NCBI RefSeq assembly: GCF_014645535.1
Contig: NZ_BMLX01000008.1
Location: 1-64,000, forward strand
From: Silvimonas iriomotensis
GTDB taxonomy: Bacteria > Pseudomonadota > Gammaproteobacteria > Burkholderiales > Chitinibacteraceae
Direction: 5' to 3'
DNA: 64,000 nucleotides
The number at the start of each line of letters is the position of its first letter. Position 1 is the first letter of the stretch. The notes under the pieces were generated by a model. The model was given only the letters and a program-made list of their open reading frames with translations. It was not told the origin of the DNA and did not search any database. Below, one piece after another: positions 34,728-42,566 of this stretch. The translations under genes and the position numbers were made by a program.

Positions 34728-35267
34728 ATGAACACCACCACCCTTCCCCGCCAGCAAGGCAACCGCAAAACCGCGGTGAAACTGCTTGTGGTGGTACTGG
34801 CGATGTTCGGCTTCTGTTTTGCCATGGTGCCCATGTACGACGTGTTCTGCCGCGCGGTGGGTATCCAGCAGGATCGCGTGGTCAATGACACCGATGCGGT
34901 GCCGGCGTGGTCGCAACGGCTTGATCTGGACGCCAACACCGCGCCCGGTGTCGCCGGCACGCTGACCGCGCTGGATCACACCGTCAGCGGCAAGGCCGGG
35001 CAACTGGTCAAGGCGCGGTTCCGCCTGGCCAACCCGACCGACCAGACGCTGCAGCTGCGGGCCATTCCCAGTTACGCACCGTCCAACGCAGTCCGGTTTG
35101 TCGAGAAATTGCAGTGTTTTTGTTTTAACGAAATCACCCTGGCCCCGCATGAAACCCGCGACGCCACGGTGGTGATCGTGCTCAAGAAAGACCTGCCGCA
35201 AGACCTGGGCCCGATCACGCTGTCGTACACGCTGTTCAACGCAACCGACGCCAAAGGTGGCTCATGA
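34728..35267 (+). CDS. ctaG: Cytochrome c oxidase assembly protein CtaG/Cox11
   Basis: 179 residues: one N-terminal helix (about 15-35, VVVLAMFGFCFAMVPMYDVFC), then a periplasmic Ig-like domain. The copper-binding CFCF motif is in KLQCFCFNEITLAPHE (about 125-140), plus a Cys at the helix end. Cox11 delivers copper to the CuB site of subunit I. Its stop overlaps the next gene's start (ATGA). Confidence 0.95.
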   Translation: MNTTTLPRQQGNRKTAVKLLVVVLAMFGFCFAMVPMYDVFCRAVGIQQDRVVNDTDAVPAWSQRLDLDANTAPGVAGTLTALDHTVSGKAGQLVKARFRLANPTDQTLQLRAIPSYAPSNAVRFVEKLQCFCFNEITLAPHETRDATVVIVLKKDLPQDLGPITLSYTLFNATDAKGGS

Positions 35268-35440
35268 TCGACGCCATCAAGACCGTACTGGCGGCATTTT
35301 TTGGCGTACGCGGGCGCAAGGGCGCGGAAGCGTCGCAAAAGGTCAAACCGCAGCAGATTGTCATCACGGCCGTGGTACTGGCGCTGATTCTGGCGCTGCT
35401 GGTATTTGGCCTGGTGCGTTTGCTGGTGGCAGAACATTAA
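35264..35440 (+). CDS. DUF2970 small membrane protein
   Basis: 58 residues, coupled to ctaG by an ATGA overlap. An amphipathic head, MIDAIKTVLAAFFGVRGRKG, is followed by a basic linker and one helix (VVLALILALLVFGLVRLLV). The sequence AAFFGVR-G near residues 10-17 is the DUF2970 signature. The family occurs between cox11 and coxC in Betaproteobacteria; its function is not established. Confidence 0.82.
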   Translation: MIDAIKTVLAAFFGVRGRKGAEASQKVKPQQIVITAVVLALILALLVFGLVRLLVAEH

Positions 35441-35507
35441 CGACAAGGGCGGAACCACCGCCGCATGAACGACCTGCAGGCCACCCGGTGGCCGACTGGA
35501 GAGAAGC

Positions 35508-36374
35508 ATGAACGTAGAGAACGGCATTCACGACGCGCACTACTTTGTGCCGCAGCCTTCCCGCTGGCCGATCACGGGCTCCATTGCGCTGTTTTGCATG
35601 ACCTGTGGCACGGCGCTGTGGATCAACAACATGCAGGCCGGCATGTGGATCTTGCTGGCGGGCTTTGTGATCCTGATCCACATGCTCATTGGCTGGTTCC
35701 GGGATGTGATCACCGAATCGCAACACGGTGATTACGGCCAGCAGGTGGATCACTCGTTTCGCTGGGGCATGAGCTGGTTCATTTTTTCCGAGGTCATGTT
35801 CTTTGCCGCCTTCTTTGGCGCGCTGTTCTACACCCGCACGATCTCCGTGCCGGAGCTAGGCTGGTTCTCTGACACGCACGACGTACTCTGGCCCACCTTC
35901 AAGGCCACCTGGCCCGGGGTAAGCGGCCCCAAGGTTGCGCCCTACGCGCCCATGGAGGCCTTCGGCATCCCGGCCATCAACACCGCGTTACTGCTCAGTT
36001 CAGGTATTACCGTCACCTGGGCGCACTGGGGTTTTGTGAAGAACAACCGCACGCAAATGGCGCTGGGTCTGGCGCTGACGGTGGGTCTGGGCGCGGTCTT
36101 CCTTGTGCTGCAGGCGTTTGAGTATCACCACGCCTACACCGCCATGCATCTGACGCTGGCCTCCGGCGCGTATGGCATGACCTTCTTCATGCTCACCGGT
36201 TTTCACGGTATGCACGTGCTGGTGGGCGCGATCATGCTTTCAGTCATGCTGGGCCGCGTACTCAAGGGCCATTTCACGCCGGAACACCACTTTGGCTTCG
36301 AGGCCGCCGCCTGGTACTGGCACTTTGTGGACGTGGTCTGGCTGGGGCTGTTCGTGTTTGTGTATTGCTTGTGA
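35508..36374 (+). CDS. coxC: Cytochrome c oxidase subunit III
   Basis: 288 residues with seven transmembrane helices. Motifs: FRWGMSWFIFSEVMFFAAFF with the conserved Glu, AFEYHHAY, GFHGMHVLVGAIML, and EAAAWYWHFVDVVWLGLFVF at the end. Subunit III stabilises the oxidase and proton uptake. It ends the coxB-coxC transcription unit, followed by repeat-bearing intergenic DNA. Confidence 0.96.
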   Translation: MNVENGIHDAHYFVPQPSRWPITGSIALFCMTCGTALWINNMQAGMWILLAGFVILIHMLIGWFRDVITESQHGDYGQQVDHSFRWGMSWFIFSEVMFFAAFFGALFYTRTISVPELGWFSDTHDVLWPTFKATWPGVSGPKVAPYAPMEAFGIPAINTALLLSSGITVTWAHWGFVKNNRTQMALGLALTVGLGAVFLVLQAFEYHHAYTAMHLTLASGAYGMTFFMLTGFHGMHVLVGAIMLSVMLGRVLKGHFTPEHHFGFEAAAWYWHFVDVVWLGLFVFVYCL

Positions 36375-36429
36375 GTGGATGCGGGCGGGGTGTGCGTGCT
36401 GCTTCAGTTTGCACGCTTCCAATTTGGTC

Positions 36430-36449
36430 ATTCCTGCGCAGGCAGGAAT
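36430..36449. repeat. Dispersed palindromic repeat (ATTCCTGC type)
   Basis: ATTCCTGC, loop GCAG, GCAGGAAT, flanked by GTC and CCAG. This is the common GTCATTCC...GGAATCCAG intergenic palindrome. Related units in this window are at 36512, 41649, 41757, 42442, 58025 and 58418. Confidence 0.7.
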
Positions 36450-36511
36450 CCAGCAGCACGACTCGCAAGAACATCATGGTCAGCACCGGCGGTGCCGATG
36501 TTTTGAACTGG

Positions 36512-36532
36512 ATTCCGGCTCAAGGCCGCAAT
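36512..36532. repeat. Dispersed palindromic repeat (ATTCCGGC type)
   Basis: ATTCCGGC, TCAAG, GCCGCAAT (one mismatch), preceded by CTGG and followed by GACGA. The orientation is opposite to the unit at 36430, and the two bracket a 60-base segment. Confidence 0.65.
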
Positions 36533-36706
36533 GACGAGGCAGTGATAGTCGAGAGCAGTAGCCCCGGTTAACACCGCCGCAGGCAAGCACGCGAACGCAG
36601 CCAGTACACGTTGTACGGCAAGCGGGCGTCACGATGCATGCGGGGGTTAACCGGCGCCAGCAAGTTGTCGAGGGCGGGAAGTTGCAGGGGCGCATCGGCA
36701 AGGGCT

Positions 36707-36732
36707 GGGGAAAGGCGGTAACGCCTTTCCCC
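36707..36732 (-). terminator. Perfect 11-bp hairpin downstream of the DUF2909 gene
   Basis: GGGGAAAGGCG, loop GTAA, CGCCTTTCCCC, 34 bases beyond the DUF2909 stop on the minus strand. There is no T tract, so it may protect or pause rather than terminate fully. It also separates the coxC repeats from the next genes. Confidence 0.55.
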
Positions 36733-36765
36733 GATACGCCCTGACCGCCACGAAAAACAACAGAT

Positions 36766-36969
36766 TCAGGGCGTCGGCCCATGGGGTTGCAGCAGACCAA
36801 AGTACCAGGCCAGCAGCAACAAGATGAACAAGGCAACGGATACCGCAATGCGCAGCGTGAGCGAACGGGCCAGTTTTTCAGAGCGGGACGGCCCGCGAAC
36901 CAGTTGCAGCAAGGCGCGCCCCAGCGCAAACAGAATGACCAGCAAGAACAGTACGATGACAACTCTCAT
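36766..36969 (-). CDS. DUF2909 twin-transmembrane protein
   Basis: 67 residues. The start was chosen at 36969 because the first helix begins there (MRVVIVLFLLVILFALGRAL). A short basic loop (RGPSRSEKLARSLTLR) leads to a second helix (SVALFILLLLAWYFGLL). This twin-helix layout is the DUF2909 family found beside SURF1 and cox genes in Betaproteobacteria and Gammaproteobacteria. It is divergent from the SURF1 gene at 37010. Function unknown. Confidence 0.82.
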   Translation of the reverse strand: MRVVIVLFLLVILFALGRALLQLVRGPSRSEKLARSLTLRIAVSVALFILLLLAWYFGLLQPHGPTP

Positions 36970-37009
36970 GGCGTCTCCTCCCGATACCGGAAACGGTAGC
37001 ACAAGTGTC

Positions 37010-37756
37010 ATGAAACTGCCGGCCGCGCGGCAGCGTCGGGGTGCGCTGGTGGGCCTGGCTGCGCTGGTGTTGCTGACCGTGGCACTGGGCATCTGGCAAG
37101 CCGCACGCGCGGTGTACAAACAGCGGCTGGCGGACCACTACGCCGCCAGCATTGCCCTGCCGCCGCTCACCTGGGCCAGCCATGACATGCCGCCCCTGTT
37201 CCGGCGTTTGTCCTTGCAGGGGTACTGGCTGTCCGCCCAGACGCTTTATCTGGATCACCGCGATTACAACGGCGAAGTCGGCGTCGAGGTCGTCACGCCG
37301 TTCCGGCTGTCTGATGGCAGCATCGTGCTGATCAACCGGGGCTGGCGTGCTGCCGGTGCGGTCGAAAGCGCCGCCATTCCCGCCACGCCGCAAGTGGAAG
37401 TCCTGGCCTGGCCCCGTTTTTTTGAACTGGCCCATACCCCGCCGCAAGGCCGCCTGTTCCAGAACATCACCGCTGCGCGTTTTGCCGAGTGGTCGCATCT
37501 GCCGCAACCCATGTGGTACGGCCGCTTGCGCTCAGAGGCCAACGACGGCTTGCAGCACGACAGCGCCGTCCCCGATTTCAACCCCGCCCGCCATATCGGC
37601 TACATGCTGACCTGGTGGGGCATGAGCATTGCCGGGCTGTTTTTGTGGCGTCATTTCCGGCGCAGCACACGTGCCGCGCCGGCAGAACCGCTTACCGAAG
37701 CCCGGATCACCACCACAACAAAACCAGCCACCGCACCTGAAGGAGACAACGCATGA
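37010..37756 (+). CDS. SURF1-family cytochrome oxidase assembly protein
   Basis: 248 residues from ATG 37010; ATG 36968 is an alternative that would overlap the divergent gene's start. The first helix (about 12-30) ends GIWQAARAVYKQRLA, the SURF1 G-x-WQ-x-x-RA motif. The periplasmic domain includes LDHRDYNGEVGVEVVTPFRL and VLINRGWRAA. The final helix is HIGYMLTWWGMSIAGLFLW, containing the conserved Y-x-x-TWW. SURF1 helps insert heme a into subunit I. The stop overlaps the next gene (ATGA). Confidence 0.92.
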   Translation: MKLPAARQRRGALVGLAALVLLTVALGIWQAARAVYKQRLADHYAASIALPPLTWASHDMPPLFRRLSLQGYWLSAQTLYLDHRDYNGEVGVEVVTPFRLSDGSIVLINRGWRAAGAVESAAIPATPQVEVLAWPRFFELAHTPPQGRLFQNITAARFAEWSHLPQPMWYGRLRSEANDGLQHDSAVPDFNPARHIGYMLTWWGMSIAGLFLWRHFRRSTRAAPAEPLTEARITTTTKPATAPEGDNA

Positions 37757-38238
37757 GTCTGAATCGCGGGCAAAAGACCCTGCTTTTGATGTTTGGCATC
37801 ACCCTTGCCCCCATTCTGGCCGCCCAGGCGTTCTTTCATTTCTGGCGCCCGGCAGAAATCAAAAGTTATGGCGAACTGATCGCCACCCCGGATGCTGCCC
37901 CTGCCAACGGTTACTGGCGCCTGGTCGCGGCGGACCCGCAAGGGTGTACCGACAACCAGAAAGCGCTGCTGTTTGCCACACGGCAAATGCGGCTGGCGCA
38001 GGGCCAGGAAAGCCACCGTATCCAGCGTGGCTCTACCGTGGCTTGCCCGGCGCTGGATCACGATGTCGCCGTGCTGAACAACGCCAGCGGCCTGCACGCT
38101 GGCGGGCTGTATCTGATCGACCCGCACGGCAACCTGGTGATGCGCTACCGGCCCGAGCAGATTGGCGACAACGAGGGCCGGAAAAAGGCCATGGCCGAGA
38201 TCGGCCGGATTCTGAAAAACAACGAAGCCCTGGGCTGA
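37753..38238 (+). CDS. Degenerate Sco-like thioredoxin-fold protein
   Basis: 161 residues, coupled to SURF1 by ATGA. One N-terminal helix (LLLMFGITLAPILAAQAFF), then a thioredoxin-like domain: YWRLVAADPQGCTDNQKALL, TRQMRLAQGQESHRIQRG, and LYLIDPHGNLVMRYRP, which matches the end strand of SCO1/SenC proteins. The copper-binding C-x3-C is reduced to a single Cys (GCTDNQ), so copper chaperoning of the usual kind is doubtful. Position between SURF1 and ctaA points to oxidase biogenesis. Confidence 0.75.
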   Translation: MSLNRGQKTLLLMFGITLAPILAAQAFFHFWRPAEIKSYGELIATPDAAPANGYWRLVAADPQGCTDNQKALLFATRQMRLAQGQESHRIQRGSTVACPALDHDVAVLNNASGLHAGGLYLIDPHGNLVMRYRPEQIGDNEGRKKAMAEIGRILKNNEALG

Positions 38239-38334
38239 CCCCGGGCGGCGTGGCGGTGGCAGTGCACGACCTGTGACGAAATGCCGCTTTCAGACAAGCT
38301 CTGGCAGCGGATTTGATGCGAGGGGAGACATACA

Positions 38335-39351
38335 GTGCGGCAATCCCGTTTGCGTTATCTGGCCTGGCTGGCAGTGATCTGGACTTTTGGTCTGGTGATG
38401 CTGGGCTCGTTTGTGCGTTTGTCTGATGCCGGGCTGGGCTGCCCGGACTGGCCCGGTTGTTATGGCCACCTGACCGTACCGCAGGCCGCGCATGAGATCG
38501 CCCATGCCGCCGCCACCTTTGGCGCCAAAGTCGAGCCCGACAAAGGCTGGAAAGAGATGATCCACCGCTATGTCGCCGGCGGGCTGGTGTTGATTGTGCT
38601 GGCACTGACCGCCGCACTTTACCGCCAGCGCCAGCGCTTTGAGCTACCGGCATCGCTGGTGTTCGCGCCGCTGCTGGTGATTGTGCTGCAGGCGCTGCTG
38701 GGGATGTGGACGGTGACGCTCAAGCTGATGCCCGCTGTGGTCACCGCGCATTTGCTGGGCGGCATGACCATGCTGGCATTGTTGTCGGCCATTGCCCTGC
38801 GCGGCACGCTGCCCAGACTGCATGTTGATCACGCCAACCGCACGCTGGCCTGGGTGGTGCTCTGCGCGGTGCTCTGCCAGTTGATCCTGGGCGGGCTGGT
38901 GTCCAGCAATTACGCCGGGCTGGCCTGCGATGGCTTCCCCGCCTGCCGCGGCAGTTTTGCCGCGCCTGACGGCCTGATGGATATGTTGCGGGTCGACCGC
39001 CAACTGGGCCTGACCAGCGATGGCATGCCGTTGCCGATCAGCCATCTGGCAGCGATTCACTGGCTGCACCGGCTGGGCGCGCTGGTGGTCACGCTCACCA
39101 CCCTGTGGCTGGTCTTGCGCCTGTGGCCGGCCAACCGCAACAGCGCGCTGTTGCTGCTGGCGGCGCTGGCCGTGCAAGTGGGTCTGGGGATCGCCAACGT
39201 GTTGCTCTCTTTGCCCCTGCCGCTGGCCGTGCTGCACAACGGCGGCGCGGCCTTTTTGCTGTTTTGTCTGACGTCCGTGCTGGCCCGCAGCCGCGCACCG
39301 AGAACCTTCCATGTCTACACAAACACTCACCACGTCTTCACGGGTCGTTGA
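38335..39351 (+). CDS. ctaA: Heme A synthase (COX15/CtaA)
   Basis: A GTG start preceded by AGGGGAG. 338 residues, eight transmembrane helices. Motifs: MLGSFVRLSDAGLGCPDWPGC (split, about 20-40), WKEMIHRYVAGGLVL with a heme His, and AIHWLHRLGALVV with the second-half heme His. It oxidises the C8 methyl of heme O to the formyl group of heme A. Its end overlaps the ctaB start by 41 bases, ensuring joint synthesis. Confidence 0.95.
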   Translation: MRQSRLRYLAWLAVIWTFGLVMLGSFVRLSDAGLGCPDWPGCYGHLTVPQAAHEIAHAAATFGAKVEPDKGWKEMIHRYVAGGLVLIVLALTAALYRQRQRFELPASLVFAPLLVIVLQALLGMWTVTLKLMPAVVTAHLLGGMTMLALLSAIALRGTLPRLHVDHANRTLAWVVLCAVLCQLILGGLVSSNYAGLACDGFPACRGSFAAPDGLMDMLRVDRQLGLTSDGMPLPISHLAAIHWLHRLGALVVTLTTLWLVLRLWPANRNSALLLLAALAVQVGLGIANVLLSLPLPLAVLHNGGAAFLLFCLTSVLARSRAPRTFHVYTNTHHVFTGR

Positions 39352-40213
39352 GCTTTGGCGGCTGGGCAAGCCCAAAGTCGTCAGCCTGATTGTGTTCTGC
39401 GCGACAGCGGGCGCCTTGATGGCCACCCCGCAGTGGTCAGCGTTGCCCCGCGTCTTGTGCTCCTTGCTGGGGATTGCGCTGGTCGCCATGGGTGCGGCAG
39501 CGGTCAACTGTCTGGTCGAGCGCGACCGTGACGCGGTCATGCGGCGCACCGAGCGCCGACCGCTGGTCAAAGGCACGCTGACCCCGCTGGAAGCCGGGCT
39601 GTACGCCGCGATCATGACGCTGGGCGGTCTGGCGCTGTTGCAAAGTTTCGCCAACCCGCTGGCCATGTGGCTGACGCTGGGCACCTTCTTTGGCTATGCC
39701 GTGGTCTACACGCGCTGGCTGAAACCGGCCACGCCGCAAAACATCGTGATTGGCGGCGCCGCCGGGGCCATGCCGCCGGTGCTGGGCTGGGCGGCCGTCA
39801 CTGGCAGCGTTCCGGCGGAAGCCGCCGTGCTGTTCTTGCTGATCTACACCTGGACGCCGCCGCACTTCTGGGCGCTGGCGCTGTACCGGCAACTGGACTA
39901 CCAGAAAGCCGGCCTGCCCATGTTGCCCGTCACCCACGGCCCGGCGTTCACCCGCCAGACCATCGTGCTGTACGCCGTCATGCTGTACGCCGTGGCCTTG
40001 CTGCCCTTTGTGATCGGGATGAGCGGCTGGGTCTATCTGGCGATTGCCGTGTGGTTCAACAGCGGCTTTTTGTGGCGTTCAATCAAGCTTTACCGCAGCG
40101 CCGACGACACCGTCGCCCGTGGCCTGTTCCTGTATTCCATCCGCTATCTGGCCTGGGTGTTTGGCGCACTGTTGCTCGATCGCGTCTGGACCATGCTGAT
40201 CAACCCATTCTGA
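39311..40213 (+). CDS. ctaB: Heme O synthase (protoheme IX farnesyltransferase)
   Basis: 300 residues, about nine helices, UbiA family. The prenyl-diphosphate-binding motif is NCLVERDRDAVMRRTERRPL, the DxxxDxxMxRT-type signature of CtaB/CyoE. A second region, YTWTPPHFWALALYRQLDY, is also diagnostic. It attaches farnesyl to heme b, making heme O for CtaA. Followed by a terminator. Confidence 0.96.
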   Translation: MSTQTLTTSSRVVELWRLGKPKVVSLIVFCATAGALMATPQWSALPRVLCSLLGIALVAMGAAAVNCLVERDRDAVMRRTERRPLVKGTLTPLEAGLYAAIMTLGGLALLQSFANPLAMWLTLGTFFGYAVVYTRWLKPATPQNIVIGGAAGAMPPVLGWAAVTGSVPAEAAVLFLLIYTWTPPHFWALALYRQLDYQKAGLPMLPVTHGPAFTRQTIVLYAVMLYAVALLPFVIGMSGWVYLAIAVWFNSGFLWRSIKLYRSADDTVARGLFLYSIRYLAWVFGALLLDRVWTMLINPF

Positions 40214-40228
40214 GCGCTCCCCCACAAG

Positions 40229-40261
40229 GCCACCAGACCGGACCACGGCGGGTGGCTTTTT
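40229..40261 (+). terminator. Intrinsic terminator after ctaB
   Basis: GCCACC (40229-40234) pairs with GGTGGC (40251-40256), followed by TTTTT; the stem begins 16 bases after the ctaB stop. The loop of 16 bases contains an internal CCGG. Confidence 0.75.
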
Positions 40262-40375
40262 CATATGCGTCGCCCCCGTAGCCAGGCCATTCATCTAATG
40301 ACATTTGATTAGGAAATGACCATTCCCTATTATCATGCCATCGATGTCCCACTCTGGCAGCGCTCAGGATTTCGC

Positions 40376-41584
40376 ATGAACCAACCCCAAACCACCACCC
40401 CGCAACAGGCCGATCATGCCGGCATTTCCAGCGGCCTGATCACCCTGCTGGCCGTGTCCTGCGGCTTGATCGTGGCCAATATTTATTACGCGCAACCGCT
40501 CATTGGCCCGATCAGCGCCGCCCTGGGCCTGCCCGTCAGCGCCGCCGGTTTGATCGTCACCATGACGCAGATCGGCTACGGCGCAGGCTTGATCCTGGTG
40601 GTGCCATTGGGCGATTTGTTTGAAAACCAGCGGCTCACGCTGGTGATGGTCGGCCTGGCCGCAGTGTCTTTGCTGGCCGCCGCATTCGCGCCCGCACCGC
40701 TGCCTTTCCTCACCGCCGCACTGTTTATCGGGATTGGTTCAGTCGCCGTACAGATCCTCGTGCCCTACGCCGCCCACCTCGCCCCGGAAGCCAGCCGCGG
40801 TCGTGTCGTCGGCAACGTCATGAGCGGCCTGATGCTGGGTGTCATGCTGGCGCGCCCGGTCTCCAGCTTCATTACCGCCCTGAGTTCATGGCACGTGGTC
40901 TTCGTCCTGTCCGCGCTGGCCATGGTGATGCTGGGACTTGTACTTCGCAGCAAACTGCCGCAGCGCCAGCCCGCCCACGCGCTCTCGTACGCCGAATTAT
41001 TGTCGTCAATGGCCCACCTGGCGCTGAACACCCCCATCCTGCGCCGCCGCGCCCTGTACCAGGCCTGCATGTTCGGCACCTTCAGCGTGTTCTGGACCAC
41101 CTCGCCCTTGTTGCTGGCGGGCCCTTACCAGCTGACCCAGCGCGGCATTGCCCTGTTTGCCCTGGCCGGCGTCGCCGGCGCCATTGCCGCGCCCATTGCC
41201 GGTCGCGTTGCCGACCAAGGCTGGAGCCGCCCCGCCACCGCCATCGCCATGATCCTTGCCGCTGTGGCATGGCTGCTGACCCACCTGGCGCCCCAAGGCT
41301 CAGCGCTGGCGCTGGGTTTGCTGGTGGTCGCAGCGATCATGATCGACTTCGGCGTCCAGGCGAACGTCGTGCTGGGCCAGCGCGCCATCTTCGCCCTCGG
41401 CGCCCACGCCCGCAGCCGCTTGAACGGCCTGTATATGGCCACCTTCTTCGCCGCAGGCGCCATCACCTCCGCCCTGGGCGGCTGGGCATACGCCCACGGC
41501 GGCTGGATCTGGGCCAGCGCACTGGGCCTGGCCCTGCCGGTCGTCGCGCTGGTTTATTTTGCGACGGAGAAAGGCGGGGAATGA
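40376..41584 (+). CDS. MFS transporter, drug-efflux type
   Basis: 402 residues from ATG 40376 (CAGGA upstream). About twelve helices: LITLLAVSCGLIVANIYYAQ with the early NIYYAQPLI block typical of the YnfM/arabinose-efflux-like group, and VVPLGDLFENQRLTLVMV, the MFS A-type loop. It is a proton-driven exporter of unknown substrate. It is monocistronic and lies between a terminator and a repeat-rich gap. Confidence 0.88.
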   Translation: MNQPQTTTPQQADHAGISSGLITLLAVSCGLIVANIYYAQPLIGPISAALGLPVSAAGLIVTMTQIGYGAGLILVVPLGDLFENQRLTLVMVGLAAVSLLAAAFAPAPLPFLTAALFIGIGSVAVQILVPYAAHLAPEASRGRVVGNVMSGLMLGVMLARPVSSFITALSSWHVVFVLSALAMVMLGLVLRSKLPQRQPAHALSYAELLSSMAHLALNTPILRRRALYQACMFGTFSVFWTTSPLLLAGPYQLTQRGIALFALAGVAGAIAAPIAGRVADQGWSRPATAIAMILAAVAWLLTHLAPQGSALALGLLVVAAIMIDFGVQANVVLGQRAIFALGAHARSRLNGLYMATFFAAGAITSALGGWAYAHGGWIWASALGLALPVVALVYFATEKGGE

Positions 41585-41648
41585 GGTAACGACAGGTGTG
41601 GTGTTGCAGTGGCGTTGGCAATTCCAGCACGCACCCCACTGACTCGCC

Positions 41649-41669
41649 ATTCCGGCCTTAAGCCGGAAT
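41649..41669. repeat. Dispersed palindromic repeat (ATTCCGGC type)
   Basis: ATTCCGGC, CTTAA, GCCGGAAT, followed by CCAGCTG. Perfect 8-bp arms. Confidence 0.7.
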
Positions 41670-41756
41670 CCAGCTGCAATGCATGAAAGTGCCATGGAAT
41701 CAGCACAAAACGGCAGTGATATGCCACCGAAGACAGCCAGTTAGGCTGCGGACTGG

Positions 41757-41789
41757 ATTCCGGCAAAGGGGGCCGCCGAGGTCCGGAAT
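41757..41789. repeat. Dispersed palindromic repeat with longer loop
   Basis: ATTCCGG and CCGGAAT surround a GC-rich 19-base centre (GGCCGCCGAGG); preceded by ACTGG and followed by GACGAAG. The unit at 42442 has the same layout. Confidence 0.65.
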
Positions 41790-41832
41790 GACGAAGTGGT
41801 AGGGCGAGTCAATCATTCTTGCAAACCGTCGC

Positions 41833-41902
41833 GTAGGGTGGATTCGCGAAGCAATCCACCGTTGCTGTGGTGGATTGTCGCTTCGCTCCGAATCCACCCT
41901 AC
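41833..41902. repeat. Long imperfect stem-loop (GTAGGGTGGATTCG arms)
   Basis: Outer arms GTAGGGTGGATTCG (41833-41846) and CGAATCCACCCTAC (41889-41902) match over 14 bp. Inner arms CAATCCACC (41852-41860) and GGTGGATTG (41869-41877) add 9 bp. The arms also repeat GTGGATT directly. A degenerate partial copy (GGCGGATTGTCGC...) lies near 42345. Confidence 0.7.
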
Positions 41903-41924
41903 AAAACCTGCACCCAGATGACCT

Positions 41925-41990
41925 GGTTTGGGTTTGGGTTTGGGTTTGGGTTTGGGTTTGGGTTTGGGTTTGGGTTTGGGTTTGGGTTTG
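41925..41990 (+). repeat. Hexanucleotide array (GGTTTG)11
   Basis: Eleven perfect copies of GGTTTG, equivalent to (GGGTTT)n, with ten consecutive GGG tracts spaced by TTT. This is a textbook G-quadruplex sequence resembling a telomere repeat. On the other strand it reads CCCAAA. Confidence 0.95.
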
Positions 41991-41991
41991 G

Positions 41992-42045
41992 GTTGCAGTT
42001 GCAGTTGCAGTTGCAGTTGCAGTTGCAGTTGCAGTTGCAGTTGCA
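41992..42045 (+). repeat. Hexanucleotide array (GTTGCA)9
   Basis: Nine perfect copies of GTTGCA begin one base after the preceding array ends. The junction GGTTGCA could be derived from GGTTTG by single-base change, so the second array may have grown from the first. TGCA inside each unit is palindromic. Confidence 0.95.
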
Positions 42046-42070
42046 GTTGATTTTCGGGGTTGGGGTTGCT

Positions 42071-42325
42071 TTTGACGTTGGGCCCCTTTGACCGCGCCGA
42101 GCATCGCAGCAAGGCGCGGCGACAAAGGCGAAGCGGTAGGCCGCAGGCCGAACTCGCGAGCCAGCCGCGACTTGCGAGAAGCACAGGGAACCCGAAGGGC
42201 GCAGTCGCAGGGGTCGCCTTTTCTTTGGGTACTTTCTTTTGGCGATCCAAAAGAAAGTGCCTTGCCGTCGGGCAACCCCCGACACCCCAAACAACCGCGC
42301 CGCAAGGCGCTAACAGCAGTTCAAG
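42071..42325 (+). repeat. Dispersed ~250-bp repeat, copy A
   Basis: Matches copies B (57736-57990) and C (58132-58391) along most of its length: GCGCCGAGCATCGCAGCAAG, then GGCCGCAGGCCGAACTCGCG, then GCGACTTGCGAGAAGCACAG, and an end of the form CCGCGCC...GGCGCTAACA. A hairpin ACTTTCTTTTGG / CCAAAAGAAAGT lies at 42231-42258. This copy has diverged most after the hairpin. Predicted frames inside it are not conserved genes. Confidence 0.85.
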
Positions 42326-42441
42326 ACTTTAAAGACAGCAGCAGGCGGATTGTCGCTACCGCTCCGAATCCCCCTACATCATGGCAAGCGCAGACTTTGT
42401 TGCTCTAGCCAACAAAGCCCACCTGCGGCGGCCCGACTGGA

Positions 42442-42474
42442 TTCCGGCCAAGGCGGCCGCCGAGGCCCGGAATG
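42442..42474. repeat. Dispersed palindromic repeat with longer loop
   Basis: ATTCCGG and CCGGAAT around an AAGGCGGCCGCCGAGG centre, preceded by GACTGG and followed by GACGAAA. Confidence 0.65.
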
Positions 42475-42566
42475 ACGAAACAGTGATCCAGCGAGCAAAA
42501 CTTCACTGCCATTGCAGCCACTCGCCTCCAGCGAAATGACAACGCCGGGCAGCAAACAACCTCCCC

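Larger units (their letters stand above)
41585..42566. other. Gene-free, repeat-rich gap of about 1 kb
   Basis: All long open frames here are periodic translations of tandem repeats or of a dispersed element, so none is called. It contains three small ATTCCGG palindromes, a 70-base stem-loop, two abutting hexanucleotide arrays and one copy of a 250-base repeat that recurs twice at 57.7-58.4 kb. Each is listed separately. Confidence 0.75.

Noticed and set aside
41925-42045. CRISPR array
   Set aside because: The units are contiguous hexamers without spacers.
41700-42305. Long minus-strand frames with Thr-Ala, Asn-Pro or Lys-Pro runs
   Set aside because: They are translations of the hexanucleotide arrays: all three frames stay open because the period is six. 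No ribosome site or conserved flanking protein is present.
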